Positions 27,292 through 35,636 are shown, counted from the first letter of the stretch. The stretch is 64,000 bases of DNA from CAVWXT01 sp963759115 (GCA_963759115.1 CAVWXT010000005.1:744001-808000), one strand, 5' to 3'. The notes: generated by a model from the sequence alone, not told the origin. Made by a program: numbers and translations.

Positions 27292-27423
27292 TCGAGCACG
27301 CCCAGCAGCTTGGGGCCAACGCGGTCGTGGGCCTGCGGTACGATGCCTCCGACGTGGGCGGCGACAACACGTCAGCCACCGAAGTGCTCTGCTACGGGAC
27401 GGCGGTAGTGATTGAGCCGGCGG
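27285..27423 (+). pseudogene. C-terminal remnant of a YbjQ-family (UPF0145/DUF74) gene
   Basis: About 45 codons reading ELIEHAQQLGANAVVGLRYD, ending TEVLCYGTAVVIEP, which matches the last third of YbjQ proteins. There is no start or N-terminal part: upstream sequence is the HD-domain gene, with which this piece overlaps at the join. The frame is continuous with the HD gene's first frame, so an uncorrected reading would make a chimeric protein. Confidence 0.65.
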
Positions 27424-27670
27424 CAACGTATCACAGCGGCACAGATTGCAAGGTTCCTGGCGAACCTGGACAGCCTGCCCATCACGATTGATGACCAGAC
27501 AGCGAGCCGGGCACTTGCCGACGTGCTCGTGTTGGCGCGGACGCAGCGGCTTTCCGCGTATGATGCCGCCTATCTCGAACTGGCCCTGCGTACGGGCTGC
27601 CCGCTGGCAAGCCTCGACGGCCGACTGAACAAAGCCGCGCAGGCTGGGTGTCGCGCTGTTCGAGGGTTGA
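27412..27670 (+). pseudogene. C-terminal remnant of a VapC-type PIN-domain toxin
   Basis: About 86 codons: RRQRITAAQIARFLANLDSL, then RLSAYDAAYLELALRTGCPL and ASLDGRLNKAAQ, the usual C-terminal half of VapC ribonucleases with the acidic YDAAYLELA and LDGRL motifs. The N-terminal half with the first catalytic Asp is absent. One frameshift near 27650 leads to GVALFEG and the stop at 27670. No antitoxin gene beside it. Its sequence runs antisense over the region where the murA stop should be. Confidence 0.7.
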
Positions 27671-27687
27671 TCCGGCATCCTTTCGAT

Positions 27688-29021
27688 CCATGCCCCAAGT
27701 TGCCGCAGTTTGTCGTCGAGTCGTTGGTAGCCGCGATCGAGGTGGTAGATGTGGTCGATCACGGTGCGGCCCTCGGCGACCAGGCCGGCTAGAACCAACG
27801 CGGCACTGGCGCGGAGGTCCCCAGCGGTCACCCGCGCGCCGGTGAGACGCGTCACGCCGGCAACCGTGGCGGTGCCGCTCTGGCACGTGATGTTGGCCGC
27901 CAGGCGATTCAGTTCGGCCACGTGCTGAAACCGGCCGGGGAAGACGCGGTCTTCGATCCGGCTCGTGCCGGCAGCCACCACCATCAAGGCCGTCCACTGG
28001 GCTTGGATATCGGTGGGCACGCCCGGAAAAGGCTGGGCGACGATGTCCACGGCGCGGAGTTCTCGGGGACTGGTCCATTTTTCGGCGAGAAGATGCTTTT
28101 CGCGAGCAGACTCTAGGCCGAAAACATGGACCTGTCCCCTTCCGCTCCGGAGCGGATCGGCCGCGTTAATGGAAACGCGGTCCCCCGCGACGTCGATCTG
28201 CGCCCCCGCGGCTTGGAGCTTGCCGAGCACCGCGGCGAGATGCCCCGGCACGACGTCGGTGACGGTGGCCGAGCCGCGGGTGATCGCGGCCGCCATCAAC
28301 AGCGTGGCCGCCTCGATGCGGTCGGGGATCAGTCGATGCGTGGCGCCGCCGAGTTGATCGACACCCCGGATGTGGACCATCGGCGTTCCCAGTCCTTCGA
28401 TCTTCGCCCCCAACGCAAGGAGGAAATTGCCCAGGTCGACGATCTCCGGCTCGACGGCCGCGCCGCGAATGATGGTGACGCCCCGGGCGAGCACCGCGGC
28501 GCAGAGGACGTTGGCCGTGCCGGTCACGGTCGGACCACGGGGGCCGGAAAGGTCGATGGTCGTGCCGGTCAACCGCCGCGCCGTGGCCACCACGTAGCCG
28601 TGCCGTACCTGCAAATCGGCGCCGAGGGCGGCCAGGCCCTTCAGGTGCAGATCGACCGGCCGGTGGCCGATGTTGCAGCCGCCGGGCAGGGGAACGATGG
28701 CCCTGCCGCGCCGGGCCAGCAGCGGCCCCAATACGCAGAAGCTGGCCCTCATCCGCCGCACAAGTCGCTCCGGCGCCGGACGGGCGTCGGATCAGCCGTC
28801 TCCAACGCCATGCCACCATCAACCTGGGCAACCGCCATTCCAAGGTGTCGGAGCACGCGGGCCTGTGTCTGCACGTCGGCCAGTTGCGGTACATTTTGCA
28901 GTTGCACCGGCTCGGAGGCCAAAATGGCTGCCGCCATGATCGGCAGCGCGGCGTTCTTCGCGCCGCTACAGCGAACTTCGCCGTGCAAGGCAGTGCCGCC
29001 GGTGATCTCAAAGTGGGACAT
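27688..29021 (-). CDS. murA: UDP-N-acetylglucosamine 1-carboxyvinyltransferase, frameshifted and without its stop codon
   Basis: First committed enzyme of peptidoglycan synthesis: transfers enolpyruvate from PEP to UDP-GlcNAc. The ATG at 29021 opens HFEITGGTALHGEVRCSGAK, NAALPIMAAAIL. The catalytic loop PGGCNIGHRPVDLHLKGLAA has Cys at about residue 116 (Cys115 in E. coli). Later motifs include AAALLMAA-like helices, AVDIVAQPFPGVPTDIQAQW and the end DRGYQRLDDKLRQLGAWIER. The frame slips near 28760. A 75-bp palindrome (28065-28139) adds 25 codons in frame. Where MurA should end (about 27688) there is no stop; the frame continues to 27001 through sequence antisense to the VapC remnant. Planctomycetes with peptidoglycan carry murA, so the gene is expected to matter. 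Confidence 0.85.
28065..28139. repeat. 75-bp palindromic element inserted in frame in murA
   Basis: Arms GGGGACTGGTCCATTTTTCG (continuing GC) at 28065-28086 and the near-complement CATGGACCTGTCCCC at the far end (to 28139). The length is exactly 25 codons. It encodes the extra peptide GQVHVFGLESAREKHLLAEK and WTSP between the usual MurA segments. The GGGGACAGG...CCTGTCCCC type also occurs outside genes at 35760-35845. Confidence 0.75.
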
Positions 29022-29103
29022 AGGGTAGCCGGCTATTCGTTCTTAGGCACAGATTGGGTTCTCGTGCGCAGAGCACGGAGCGCGACGAGCGGGGCACGCC
29101 GCG

Positions 29104-30049
29104 TCAGCGAAACTGGTATCCTACAAACATCAGGAAGGCGCCAATCGCCAGGGCAAAACTCAGCACCAGCCAGGCAGGGACTACCGTCCCAACCACGTGC
29201 TGGGCCGGGTCGTGTGGGTCGTAGTGGATCGTCACGCGGTTGGCGTCCGTGTCGGCGCTGCCGACCCGCGCGTAATACGTTCTGCCGCCGACGATGTATC
29301 CGTACTGCGAGGGCGTTTGGAACTCGTAGAAGAATTTCTCGCCGATCGGCTGGTCGGGACCACCGGGCATGGGGATCTTCTTCACCTCGCCGAAATCGAT
29401 GCCGACGCGTAGCCCCTCCGTTGCCGCCGAATACTCTGACAAGGTTTTCCCGTTCTGCCACGCCTGGATCGAGCCCAACAGGATGCAGGCCAGCCCCACG
29501 ATAAAGAATCCCTGGCTGAGGAAACGGAACCGCACGTCGGAGGGCAAGGGGCCCTCTTCCTCGTCGATGGATGTCGCCCATTCGGGCTGCTCTTCGCCAA
29601 CAGGCTGCTCGTCCGGCGCCGGTTCAGCGGCCTGCGCGCCACCGTTCGATGATCTGGTGGGCGCGGGCCAGATCGGCCTCATGCACCCAAATGCGCGGCG
29701 CGATCGGCTCGCCCAGCGGCAACGAACCGGCGGCGCCGCCGAGATACTCGCCCACAACCCGGCCGGCGATTCCCGCCTCCTCCAACAAGTCGCACAAGCC
29801 GCGGGCCTCGACGACGTCAGCGGCGGAACAGACTTCCACAACCCGCTGACGGTCCGCGGCGGACTTTTCCGATGCCAAGTCCGCGGCCTCCGGCGGTCTT
29901 TCGGGTTCTGGTCCGGGGTCCGGCACGGTCGAATCGCTCGACTCGGCGTGGAAATCGGCGTCCCTGGTTCCGTCGGGGGCCGTGCCGCAGTTCCAGCACT
30001 GGTCGAACTCATCGCCGATCTGTTCGCCGCAATTCGGACATCGCCACAT
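29104..30049 (-). CDS. Zinc-ribbon / DUF2007 / membrane protein, one frameshift
   Basis: About 314 aa. The ATG at 30049 opens a zinc ribbon (CPNCGEQIGDEFDQCWNCG). An acidic linker is followed by a DUF2007-like domain (VVEVCSAADVVEARGLCDLL, PRIWVHEADLARAHQIIERW), then after a one-base slip at about 29635 an acidic stretch (EEQPEWATSIDEEEG) and two membrane helices around a DUF3592-like domain (LSQGFFIVGLACILLGSIQA, YARVGSADTDANRVTIHYDP, LVLSFALAIGAFLMFVGYQF). Function unknown; DUF2007 is described as a putative signal-transducing domain. It lies 21 bases after the next upstream gene on the same strand, so likely one operon. Confidence 0.7.
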
Positions 30050-30070
30050 GGGTGTCGCCCCCGGCTGTGT

Positions 30071-30986
30071 TCACAAATGCAGTATAAAGTTGTGGAGCGC
30101 ATGTGCCAAGCAGAGGGGCCAGAGGCGTCGCAACAGGCAAAACCAGACGGCGAATAGAAGGCCGAGTGCCACATCTGCAATTGCGGGCGTGACGCCTTGA
30201 TAGAGGTGGTAACTGGCAAACAGCAGACTCGTCACCAGAACCGCGGCCCAGGTCGACCGCAGCAGTCGCTCCAGTCGCGGAATGAGGTAGCCGCGCATCA
30301 CGAACTCCTCGGAGAAGCCGCCAGCGAGACAACCAAGAAACAGCAGGGCGAACGCGGCCGCCCCCTCGGGGCGTGCCCGACGCACGACGTGCAGGACGGC
30401 CCATGGCTCCAACATCACCGGCGGCAGCAGGCGCCTGACAAACTCCAGGACGGCAATAGCGGTGAGCCAGATTAGGCACGCAAGGAGGACGTCCATGATC
30501 CACTTGGGACGGACGATGCCGAACATTCGCCAGGGGTCCCGACCCATTGCCAGAATCAGCAGCAAGGGCATCGACACCTGTAACCCGTCCACGACCCGAT
30601 GCAGCATGTCAATGCCGAACGAGCGGCTCGTCGCGTGTGGCCCGATAACTACCGCGAGAGCGCTAAACAAGTAGGGAATGTATGCCAGGCATAGGACCGC
30701 CGCGACCTCGATCCAGAGCCTGCGTCGACGTTCGCGAGTCGTCCACCGTGCTTTCGGGCAACTGGTCGGGGCCGGGCCGAGATGCGGCGGCCGCAGCGTC
30801 AGGCGACAGGGGGCTTTCATTCTGGTAAGGCACGTCGACGTAATTGCCGCACTCGGGACACTCTTCGACGTGCCCGCGCCGTTCGCCAGGGAACGTGATC
30901 CTCCGCCCACACTCTTGGCAGGCAAACGTGACATCGGTCTCCGGCTCTTTCACGACACAGTTCCTCCGCGAATCGAACAAGGTCAC
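30071..30986 (-). CDS. Zinc-ribbon fused to a CPBP-family intramembrane protease, one frameshift
   Basis: About 304 aa. The N-terminus has a zinc ribbon (FACQECGRRITFPGERRGHV, ECPECGNYVDVP) in one frame. After a slip near 30750 the second frame has about seven helices with the CPBP/Abi motifs: GGFSEEFVMRGYLIPRLERL (the glutamate pair and Arg), FASYHLYQG and AHALHNFILHL. Such proteases cleave prenylated or other membrane substrates, or act in bacteriocin immunity; the target here is unknown. The start is uncertain: GTG at 30986 or a later GTG near 30953. The upstream 40 bases derive from a truncated VapC gene. Confidence 0.75.
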
Positions 30987-30999
30987 GACTCCGGTGTCT

Positions 31000-31046
31000 C
31001 GAAAACGTGACTAAGGAGCCGGTATCCAGCAGAAGCGACGATTCAT
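31000..31046 (-). pseudogene. N-terminal stub of a VapC toxin gene
   Basis: The ATG at 31046 overlaps the antitoxin stop as ATGA, the usual TA coupling. The first codons give MNRRF, then with a one-base slip LLDTGSLVTF, the standard VapC start with its first catalytic Asp. The sequence then passes into the upstream region of the CPBP gene. Without the slip the frame stops after 11 codons. The toxin is lost. Confidence 0.6.
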
Positions 31047-31282
31047 TGACCGTACCCGTGAAGACATTTCTCACTTGTCGACAGGTCGCGGCGTGCGGTG
31101 ATGCATCCCACCAAGTCGGCGGCCGCGTCCAGGCACGAGCCCTCAGTCGCGGTCTCTCTCTTTGCGAGGGCCTCATCGAGGATGGCACGAGCCACGGCGG
31201 ATTTGCTCAGTCTCCTCGCGCGGGCCGCCGCAGTCAACCGGGCGGCGACGGCATCAGAAAGTCGCAATCGCAAGGTCTTCAT
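31043..31282 (-). CDS. Ribbon-helix-helix antitoxin, VapB/CopG-like
   Basis: 79 aa. The N-terminal RHH domain (MKTLRLRLSDAVAARLTAAA, RARRLSKSAVARAILDEALA) binds operator DNA. The C-terminus (GSCLDAAADLVGCITARRDL, STSEKCLHGYG) matches the toxin-binding tail common in this VapB group. Complete and in frame. The stop overlaps the start of a VapC gene that survives only as a stub, so this antitoxin is orphaned and could act only as a repressor or against a toxin encoded elsewhere. Confidence 0.8.
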   Translation of the reverse strand: MKTLRLRLSDAVAARLTAAARARRLSKSAVARAILDEALAKRETATEGSCLDAAADLVGCITARRDLSTSEKCLHGYGQ

Positions 31283-31413
31283 CGCAATGTGCCAGCCAAG
31301 ACATTACTCCTCCCGGCATAATACCGCTCCGACGAAATTATAATGCGAGATCCTTGGCCGGGCAGCCCCACCGGCCGCGGCCGGCAGTCAGTCGCGTGCT
31401 CGTCGCCCAATCG

Positions 31414-32352
31414 CTAGTCGTTCCGCTTCGCCTGCACCACCCGCGGCAGCCGGGCGAGGTCCTTGATCGTCGGGCCGAGCTCGAAGCGGCCGTCGGCTTT
31501 CAGCAGGGCCAGCACGGCGTCGTGAATCGCCGGGTTGATCTCCATCAGCAGGTGGCCGCCCGGCCGCAAACGATCGGCGGCCTGGGGGATGAGCGGCTCG
31601 ATCACTTCCGTGCCCCGCGGGCCGGCCAAGAGGGCCTGCCGCGGTTCATACTTCCGCACGTCGGGCGCCAACGTGTCCATCTCTGCCGTGGTGACGTACG
31701 GCGGATTGCTGACGATGAAGTCGAACTGTCGCTGGGCCGGCACGGCCGCCAGCAGGTCGCTCTCCAGGAAGTCGATGCGATCGGCCACGCGGTGGTCTCG
31801 CGCATTTTCGCGGGCGACGGCAAGGGCCCCCGGGCTGATGTCGATCGCCGTGACGCGGCAATGGGGCAGGTGCTTGGCCAGACAGACGGCGATGATCCCG
31901 CTGCCCGTGCCGACGTCGGCGACCGAGAGATGAGCGATTTCTGAGCCGGAACTTGGAACTTGGGATGGCGGATCTGCCGACTCTGAACCCTGCCCCCTGC
32001 CCCCTGAACCCTTGGCCAGATCGAGCACGGCCACCACGAGCAGTTCCGTCTCCGGCCGAGGGATCAGCACGTCGGGCGTGACGCGAAACGAGAGCGAGTA
32101 GAACTCCCGCCGGCCGACCAGATAGGCCACCGGCGCGCTGTCGGCCCGGCGACGGACCAACTCGCGGAAGGCCGTCCGCTTCGCTTCGTCGGGCACCTCG
32201 TCGAAGGTTGTATACAACTGAATCCGCTGGCAGCCCAACGCCTGGGCCAGAAGCACTTCGGCGTCCAGCCGCGGACTCTCCGAGCCGTGCCCTTTGAGAT
32301 AGTCCGCCGTCCACTGCAGCAACCGGCCGACGGTCCAGGGTTCGGTGGACAT
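31414..32352 (-). CDS. prmC: Peptide chain release factor N5-glutamine methyltransferase
   Basis: 312 aa cytoplasmic SAM-dependent enzyme that methylates the Gln of the GGQ motif in release factors. The N-terminal helical domain (SPRLDAEVLLAQALGCQRIQ), FYSLSFRVTPDVLIPRPETE, SAM motif VADVGTGSGIIAVCLAKHLP and catalytic NPPY in FDFIVSNPPYVTTAEMD are all present. The ATG at 32352 gives the normal beginning. A Gly/Ser/Pro-rich stretch (GSGGRGQGSESADPPSQVPS) of about 22 residues interrupts the usual link between the domains and looks repeat-derived. Its substrate gene prfA lies just upstream on the same strand. Confidence 0.92.
   Translation of the reverse strand: MSTEPWTVGRLLQWTADYLKGHGSESPRLDAEVLLAQALGCQRIQLYTTFDEVPDEAKRTAFRELVRRRADSAPVAYLVGRREFYSLSFRVTPDVLIPRPETELLVVAVLDLAKGSGGRGQGSESADPPSQVPSSGSEIAHLSVADVGTGSGIIAVCLAKHLPHCRVTAIDISPGALAVARENARDHRVADRIDFLESDLLAAVPAQRQFDFIVSNPPYVTTAEMDTLAPDVRKYEPRQALLAGPRGTEVIEPLIPQAADRLRPGGHLLMEINPAIHDAVLALLKADGRFELGPTIKDLARLPRVVQAKRND
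31945..32010. repeat. Repeat-like tract inside prmC
   Basis: About 66 bases with direct words GGAACTTGGAACTTGG and CCCTGCCCCCTGCCCCCTGA, unlike the codon usage around it but similar in style to the intergenic repeats of this window. Length is about 22 codons and the frame is kept. Ends approximate. Confidence 0.5.
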
Positions 32353-32375
32353 GGCGGAAGGAATGGGAAAGTCAC

Positions 32376-32467
32376 GGAATGATGAATGATGAATGATGAA
32401 TGATGAGCACACGGGCTCTCGACGCTTCGTCATTCGTTATTCATCATTCATCATTCAGCACTCAGCA
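32376..32467. repeat. Tandem/inverted heptamer repeat between prfA and prmC
   Basis: Left half has four near-tandem units of GAATGAT; right half has the complementary ATTCATC units, with a 35-base centre. The whole could fold as a long hairpin in the prfA-prmC transcript. Confidence 0.75.
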
Positions 32468-32480
32468 TTTCGTTATTTCG

Positions 32481-33554
32481 TTAGTCGATCGTTCCAAACG
32501 CTTCGCGCTGCTGTTGGCGTTCGTATTCCATGAGGGCATCGATCACGGGGTTGAGGTTGCCGGCGATGATGTTGTCGAGCTTGTAGAGGGTGAGGTTGAT
32601 GCGATGATCGGTCAGGCGGTTTTGGGGAAAGTTGTAGGTGCGGATGCGCTCGCTGCGGTCGCCGGAGCCGATCTTGGTCTTGCGTTCGTCCGAGCGCTTC
32701 TTGTGCTCGGCCTCGCGCTTGGCCTCGTAGAGCCGGGTTTTCAACACCCGCAGGGCCTTGGCCAGGTTCTTGTGCTGGCTCTTTTCGTCCTGGCAGGAGA
32801 CGACGATGCCCGATTCGTAGTGGGTCAAGCGGATGGCGGAGGCCGTCTTGTTGACGTGTTGGCCGCCGGGCCCGCTGGCGTGGAAGATGTCTTTTCGGTA
32901 GTCGTCGGGCTTCAGATCGATTTCCACGTCCTCGGGCTCGGCCATGACGGCCACCGTGGCAGCGGAAGTGTGGACGCGGCCCTGGGCCTCGGTTTCGGGC
33001 ACGCGCTGCACGCGGTGGCCGCCGCTCTCGAATTGCAGTTTGCGATACGCCCCTTCGCCCTCGATCCCCAGGATGATCTCCTTGAAGCCGCCCAGTTCCG
33101 TCGGCGACATGTCGAGCACTTCGACCTTCCAACGATTATCCTCGGCGTAGCGATTGTACATTTGGTAGAGGTCGCGGGCGAAGAGGGCCGCCTCCTCGCC
33201 GCCGGTGCCGGCGCGGACCTCCAAAATGCAGCGCGAGCGGTTGGCGTCTTCGCCGCCAATGGTCATGTCGAGCAGATCGTTCCAGAGCGATTCCCGCTCG
33301 GCCTTGAGTTGAGGAAGTTCGGCCTCGGCCAGCTCGCGCATGTCCGGGTCGGCCCCCTTGACCATCTCCATGGCGTCGCGGATCTGATCGTTGAGATTCT
33401 TGAAGCGGCGATACTTCGTGGCCAGCTTCTTCAACGGCCCGTGCTCGCGCATCACAGCCGTCATGCGGGCCGGATTGGCCAAGACCTCGGGGTCGACCAA
33501 CTGCCGTTCTAACTCCTCGAAGCGGCTGAGTTTTTCGTCCAACGGATTGGGCAT
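32481..33554 (-). CDS. prfA: Peptide chain release factor 1
   Basis: 357 aa. Recognises UAA/UAG on the ribosome and triggers peptide release. Landmarks: PET in RVQRVPETEAQGRVHT (residues 186-188, the RF1 tripeptide position) and GGQ in HASGPGGQHVNKTASAIRLT (230-232). Length is normal and the frame unbroken. Upstream of prmC, which modifies the GGQ glutamine, and just downstream of rpmE: a translation-related operon on the minus strand. Confidence 0.96.
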   Translation of the reverse strand: MPNPLDEKLSRFEELERQLVDPEVLANPARMTAVMREHGPLKKLATKYRRFKNLNDQIRDAMEMVKGADPDMRELAEAELPQLKAERESLWNDLLDMTIGGEDANRSRCILEVRAGTGGEEAALFARDLYQMYNRYAEDNRWKVEVLDMSPTELGGFKEIILGIEGEGAYRKLQFESGGHRVQRVPETEAQGRVHTSAATVAVMAEPEDVEIDLKPDDYRKDIFHASGPGGQHVNKTASAIRLTHYESGIVVSCQDEKSQHKNLAKALRVLKTRLYEAKREAEHKKRSDERKTKIGSGDRSERIRTYNFPQNRLTDHRINLTLYKLDNIIAGNLNPVIDALMEYERQQQREAFGTID

Positions 33555-33677
33555 GATCGCAAATGGCCTTCAACAAGACGACGTGTGCCACGGCTGAACC
33601 GCGGGCCGTGATGGTTGCGCCGCCGAAAAAGCCATGCCTACAACCAGGCCGTGGCACGCCTCATGTCGCCGGAAGCG

Positions 33678-33953
33678 TCAGGACGATGCCGGGGCGGCCG
33701 CGGTGGCCTCGGCCGGGGCGGCCGCCTTCTTGCCGCGATTGAGGCTCGCATAGCCGGTGGCGGCGAACTTCTTCTGGAACTTCTCAATCCGGCCGGCCGT
33801 GTCGACGTACTTCAGCTTGCCCGTATAGAAAGGGTGGCAGGCATTGCAGATATCGACCTTCAACTCGGCCAGGGTGCTCCGGGTATTAAAGGTGTTTCCG
33901 CAGCCGCAGGTAACCTTGGTGACCACGTACTTGGGGTGGATCTTGTCTTTCAT
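33678..33953 (-). CDS. rpmE: 50S ribosomal protein L31 (bL31)
   Basis: 91 aa. Zinc-binding form with Cys16, Cys18, Cys36 and Cys39 (VTCGCGNTF, DICNACHPFYTGK), starting MKDKIHPKYV. The last 20 residues are an Ala/Pro-rich tail (KKAAAPAEATAAAPASS) longer than in E. coli. First gene of the rpmE-prfA-prmC set; GAGTTGAG just before the ATG at 33953 is a weak ribosome site. Confidence 0.95.
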   Translation of the reverse strand: MKDKIHPKYVVTKVTCGCGNTFNTRSTLAELKVDICNACHPFYTGKLKYVDTAGRIEKFQKKFAATGYASLNRGKKAAAPAEATAAAPASS

Positions 33954-34253
33954 CGCTCAACTCCTGGCTTGCATCTCTACGCCTATAGGGATGCGGACGG
34001 ATCGCTCGAAGCCGGCGCCCGCCGGGCAGGGTTCGCATTCGTCAAACCTTCTACTTTACCACGGCTAATCACACGCCACAAGGGCTGGCAGACGCTGCAC
34101 TTTGGGCGGCGGACGGTGCTCCGGGCGCCCACCGCCGTGCCGGCGGCGGCTAAACGGGGCAAGCTTGCCCATCTTAACTGTCAGGAACTCGTAGGGTGGG
34201 CATCGCCCACCAATAACCGATGTCTCGTGGCGGGCAGTGCCCGCCCTACCTCG
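33954..34253. repeat. Intergenic region with paired hairpins
   Basis: At 34191-34249 two palindromes lie side by side: TAGGGTGGGCATCGCCCACC and GGCGGGCAGTGCCCGCCCTA, the same families as at 20031-20095. The remainder (33954-34190) shows no gene and should carry the rpmE promoter. Confidence 0.65.
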
Positions 34254-34619
34254 TCACCCCTCGTCCTCCGGCCCGTAGCGGCCGCGGTACTCCTCGGCCG
34301 GGTACTTTAACTCGTTCTTTGCCAACTTTTGGCGAATGGTGGACGAAAGATCCAACCCCAGTTCGTTGGTCATCGCCAGGGCGTAGCAGAGCACGTCGGC
34401 CAGTTCCTCGCCCACGGCCGCCAGCCGAGCGGGGTCATCGACCACGCGGCGCGACTCTTCGGCCGAAATCCATTGGAAATGCTCCATCAGTTCGGCCGCT
34501 TCGATGGCCAGCGACATGGCCAGATTCTTTGGCGCGTGGAAGCGGTGCCAATCGCGCCGGTCAACGAAGTCGTTGACCGCTTGTTTCAGTTTGGCGACGG
34601 TGGTGGTCGAGTCAGGCAT
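34254..34619 (-). CDS. MazG-like nucleotide pyrophosphohydrolase
   Basis: 121 aa, all-alpha NTP-PPase. Metal-binding motifs are intact: LAIEAAELMEHFQW (helix with EAAEL) and VGEELADVLCYALAMTNELG (EELADV). The short single-domain form with HFHAPKNLA-like N-terminus is typical of dCTPase-type MazG proteins that hydrolyse non-standard or excess dNTPs. Begins ATG at 34617-34619. Separated by 21 bases from the gene upstream on the same strand. Confidence 0.88.
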   Translation of the reverse strand: MPDSTTTVAKLKQAVNDFVDRRDWHRFHAPKNLAMSLAIEAAELMEHFQWISAEESRRVVDDPARLAAVGEELADVLCYALAMTNELGLDLSSTIRQKLAKNELKYPAEEYRGRYGPEDEG

Positions 34620-34640
34620 GAAGGCAGACCGCGGTCTTCA

Positions 34641-35570
34641 TTATTCAAAGCCGGGAAGTCTACCCTGCACCGGCGGGTGGACGCACTCCTGGTAGCGGCA
34701 GCGGTAGCCGTCGGCCAGATGGAGCAGCACTTCCAGCACGAGCAAGTCGGCGCGGGTCATCACGTGCCGCGCGCTGCGCGTGCCCAGACCGTGTACGAGT
34801 TCTTCCAAGACGTGCAGATGGAGTTGCACGGTTTGCCGGGCGGAAAGCCCCGCCCTCACCAGCAGTTGCGAGAGTTGCCGCAGTTCGTCGGTCAGATTGC
34901 CCGAGCCCATGATCACGTAGGTTCGCAGCAGTTCGCGGTAATGGGCGACGAATTCGGCAGGCAGGAAGGGCAGCGACGGCGGATTGCCTCGCCCGTCATG
35001 GCCGGCGGCGCCCGAGGCATCTAACAAGGCCCGCTGCTGTTCGAGCACGCAAGCGGCCTCGTCGTGCTCGCGTTGCAGGCGGGTTTCCTCGGCCAGGGTC
35101 AGCCGGTGGTTCTCGCGGACCAGTTGATGCCGTTGCACCGCCCGGGCCACGACCCAGACCAGATTCCGCGTGGTCGTGGTATGAACGCAGACGTACCCGT
35201 CGGCGCCGGCTTCGAAGCAGAGGGCCGCCATCTCCTGTTCGCTCTGCATGCCCAGGACGACGATCGGCTCGTTGGCGCCGCTGGCGCGATAGCCTTCGAT
35301 GAGGTCCAACGCGTCGATCTCGGCCGGTTCGTGGCTGACCAAGACGGCGTCGAAGGCCTCGTCGCGAAGCCGAGCCAGACCGGAAGCCGTGCCCACCACC
35401 TCCTCAAGGATGACCTGCGAGGCGCTGTCGGCGGCGAGGGCCTCGGCCAGCCATCCCCCCGTACGCTGTCGCGTAGCGATATACAGCACCCTCATCTGCG
35501 GGGGAAGCCCCTTCCAAATGGCCACGCGCGGGCGGCCAACCGGCGCCTTCTCCGAAAGTAATGCGACCAT
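34641..35570 (-). CDS. Degenerate receiver-domain protein of unknown output
   Basis: 309 aa from the ATG at 35570. Residues about 27-140 have the shape of a CheY-like receiver (MRVLYIATRQRTGGWLAEAL, DAVLVSHEPAE, EPIVVLGMQSEQEMAALCFE, AGADGYVC), but the phospho-acceptor Asp position in DAVLVSHEP is not acidic and the conserved Lys is missing, so phosphorylation is unlikely. A helical linker and a C-terminal domain follow (FVAHYRELLRTYVIMGSGNL, TVQLHLHVLEELVHGLGTRS, ARHVMTRADLLVLEVLLHLA), which I do not recognise. Probably a phosphorylation-independent regulator or protein-interaction module. Confidence 0.7.
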   Translation of the reverse strand: MVALLSEKAPVGRPRVAIWKGLPPQMRVLYIATRQRTGGWLAEALAADSASQVILEEVVGTASGLARLRDEAFDAVLVSHEPAEIDALDLIEGYRASGANEPIVVLGMQSEQEMAALCFEAGADGYVCVHTTTTRNLVWVVARAVQRHQLVRENHRLTLAEETRLQREHDEAACVLEQQRALLDASGAAGHDGRGNPPSLPFLPAEFVAHYRELLRTYVIMGSGNLTDELRQLSQLLVRAGLSARQTVQLHLHVLEELVHGLGTRSARHVMTRADLLVLEVLLHLADGYRCRYQECVHPPVQGRLPGFE

Positions 35571-35611
35571 GAGTGATCCACTTTCTGTCGGGGCGGCAGT
35601 CTTTCTTTGTT

Positions 35612-35636
35612 GGGGTGGCAGTTCAACTGCCACCCC
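35612..35636. repeat. Palindrome of the GGGGTGGCAGTT family
   Basis: GGGGTGGCAGTT CA AACTGCCACCCC-type hairpin with 2-base loop. A decayed second half (GCAGTTCAACAGCCACCCC) follows to 35665. Confidence 0.75.

Noticed and set aside
32376..32467. GAATGAT repeats considered as a CRISPR-like array
   Set aside because: Units are 7 bases with no unique spacers and are inverted in the second half. No cas genes are present.
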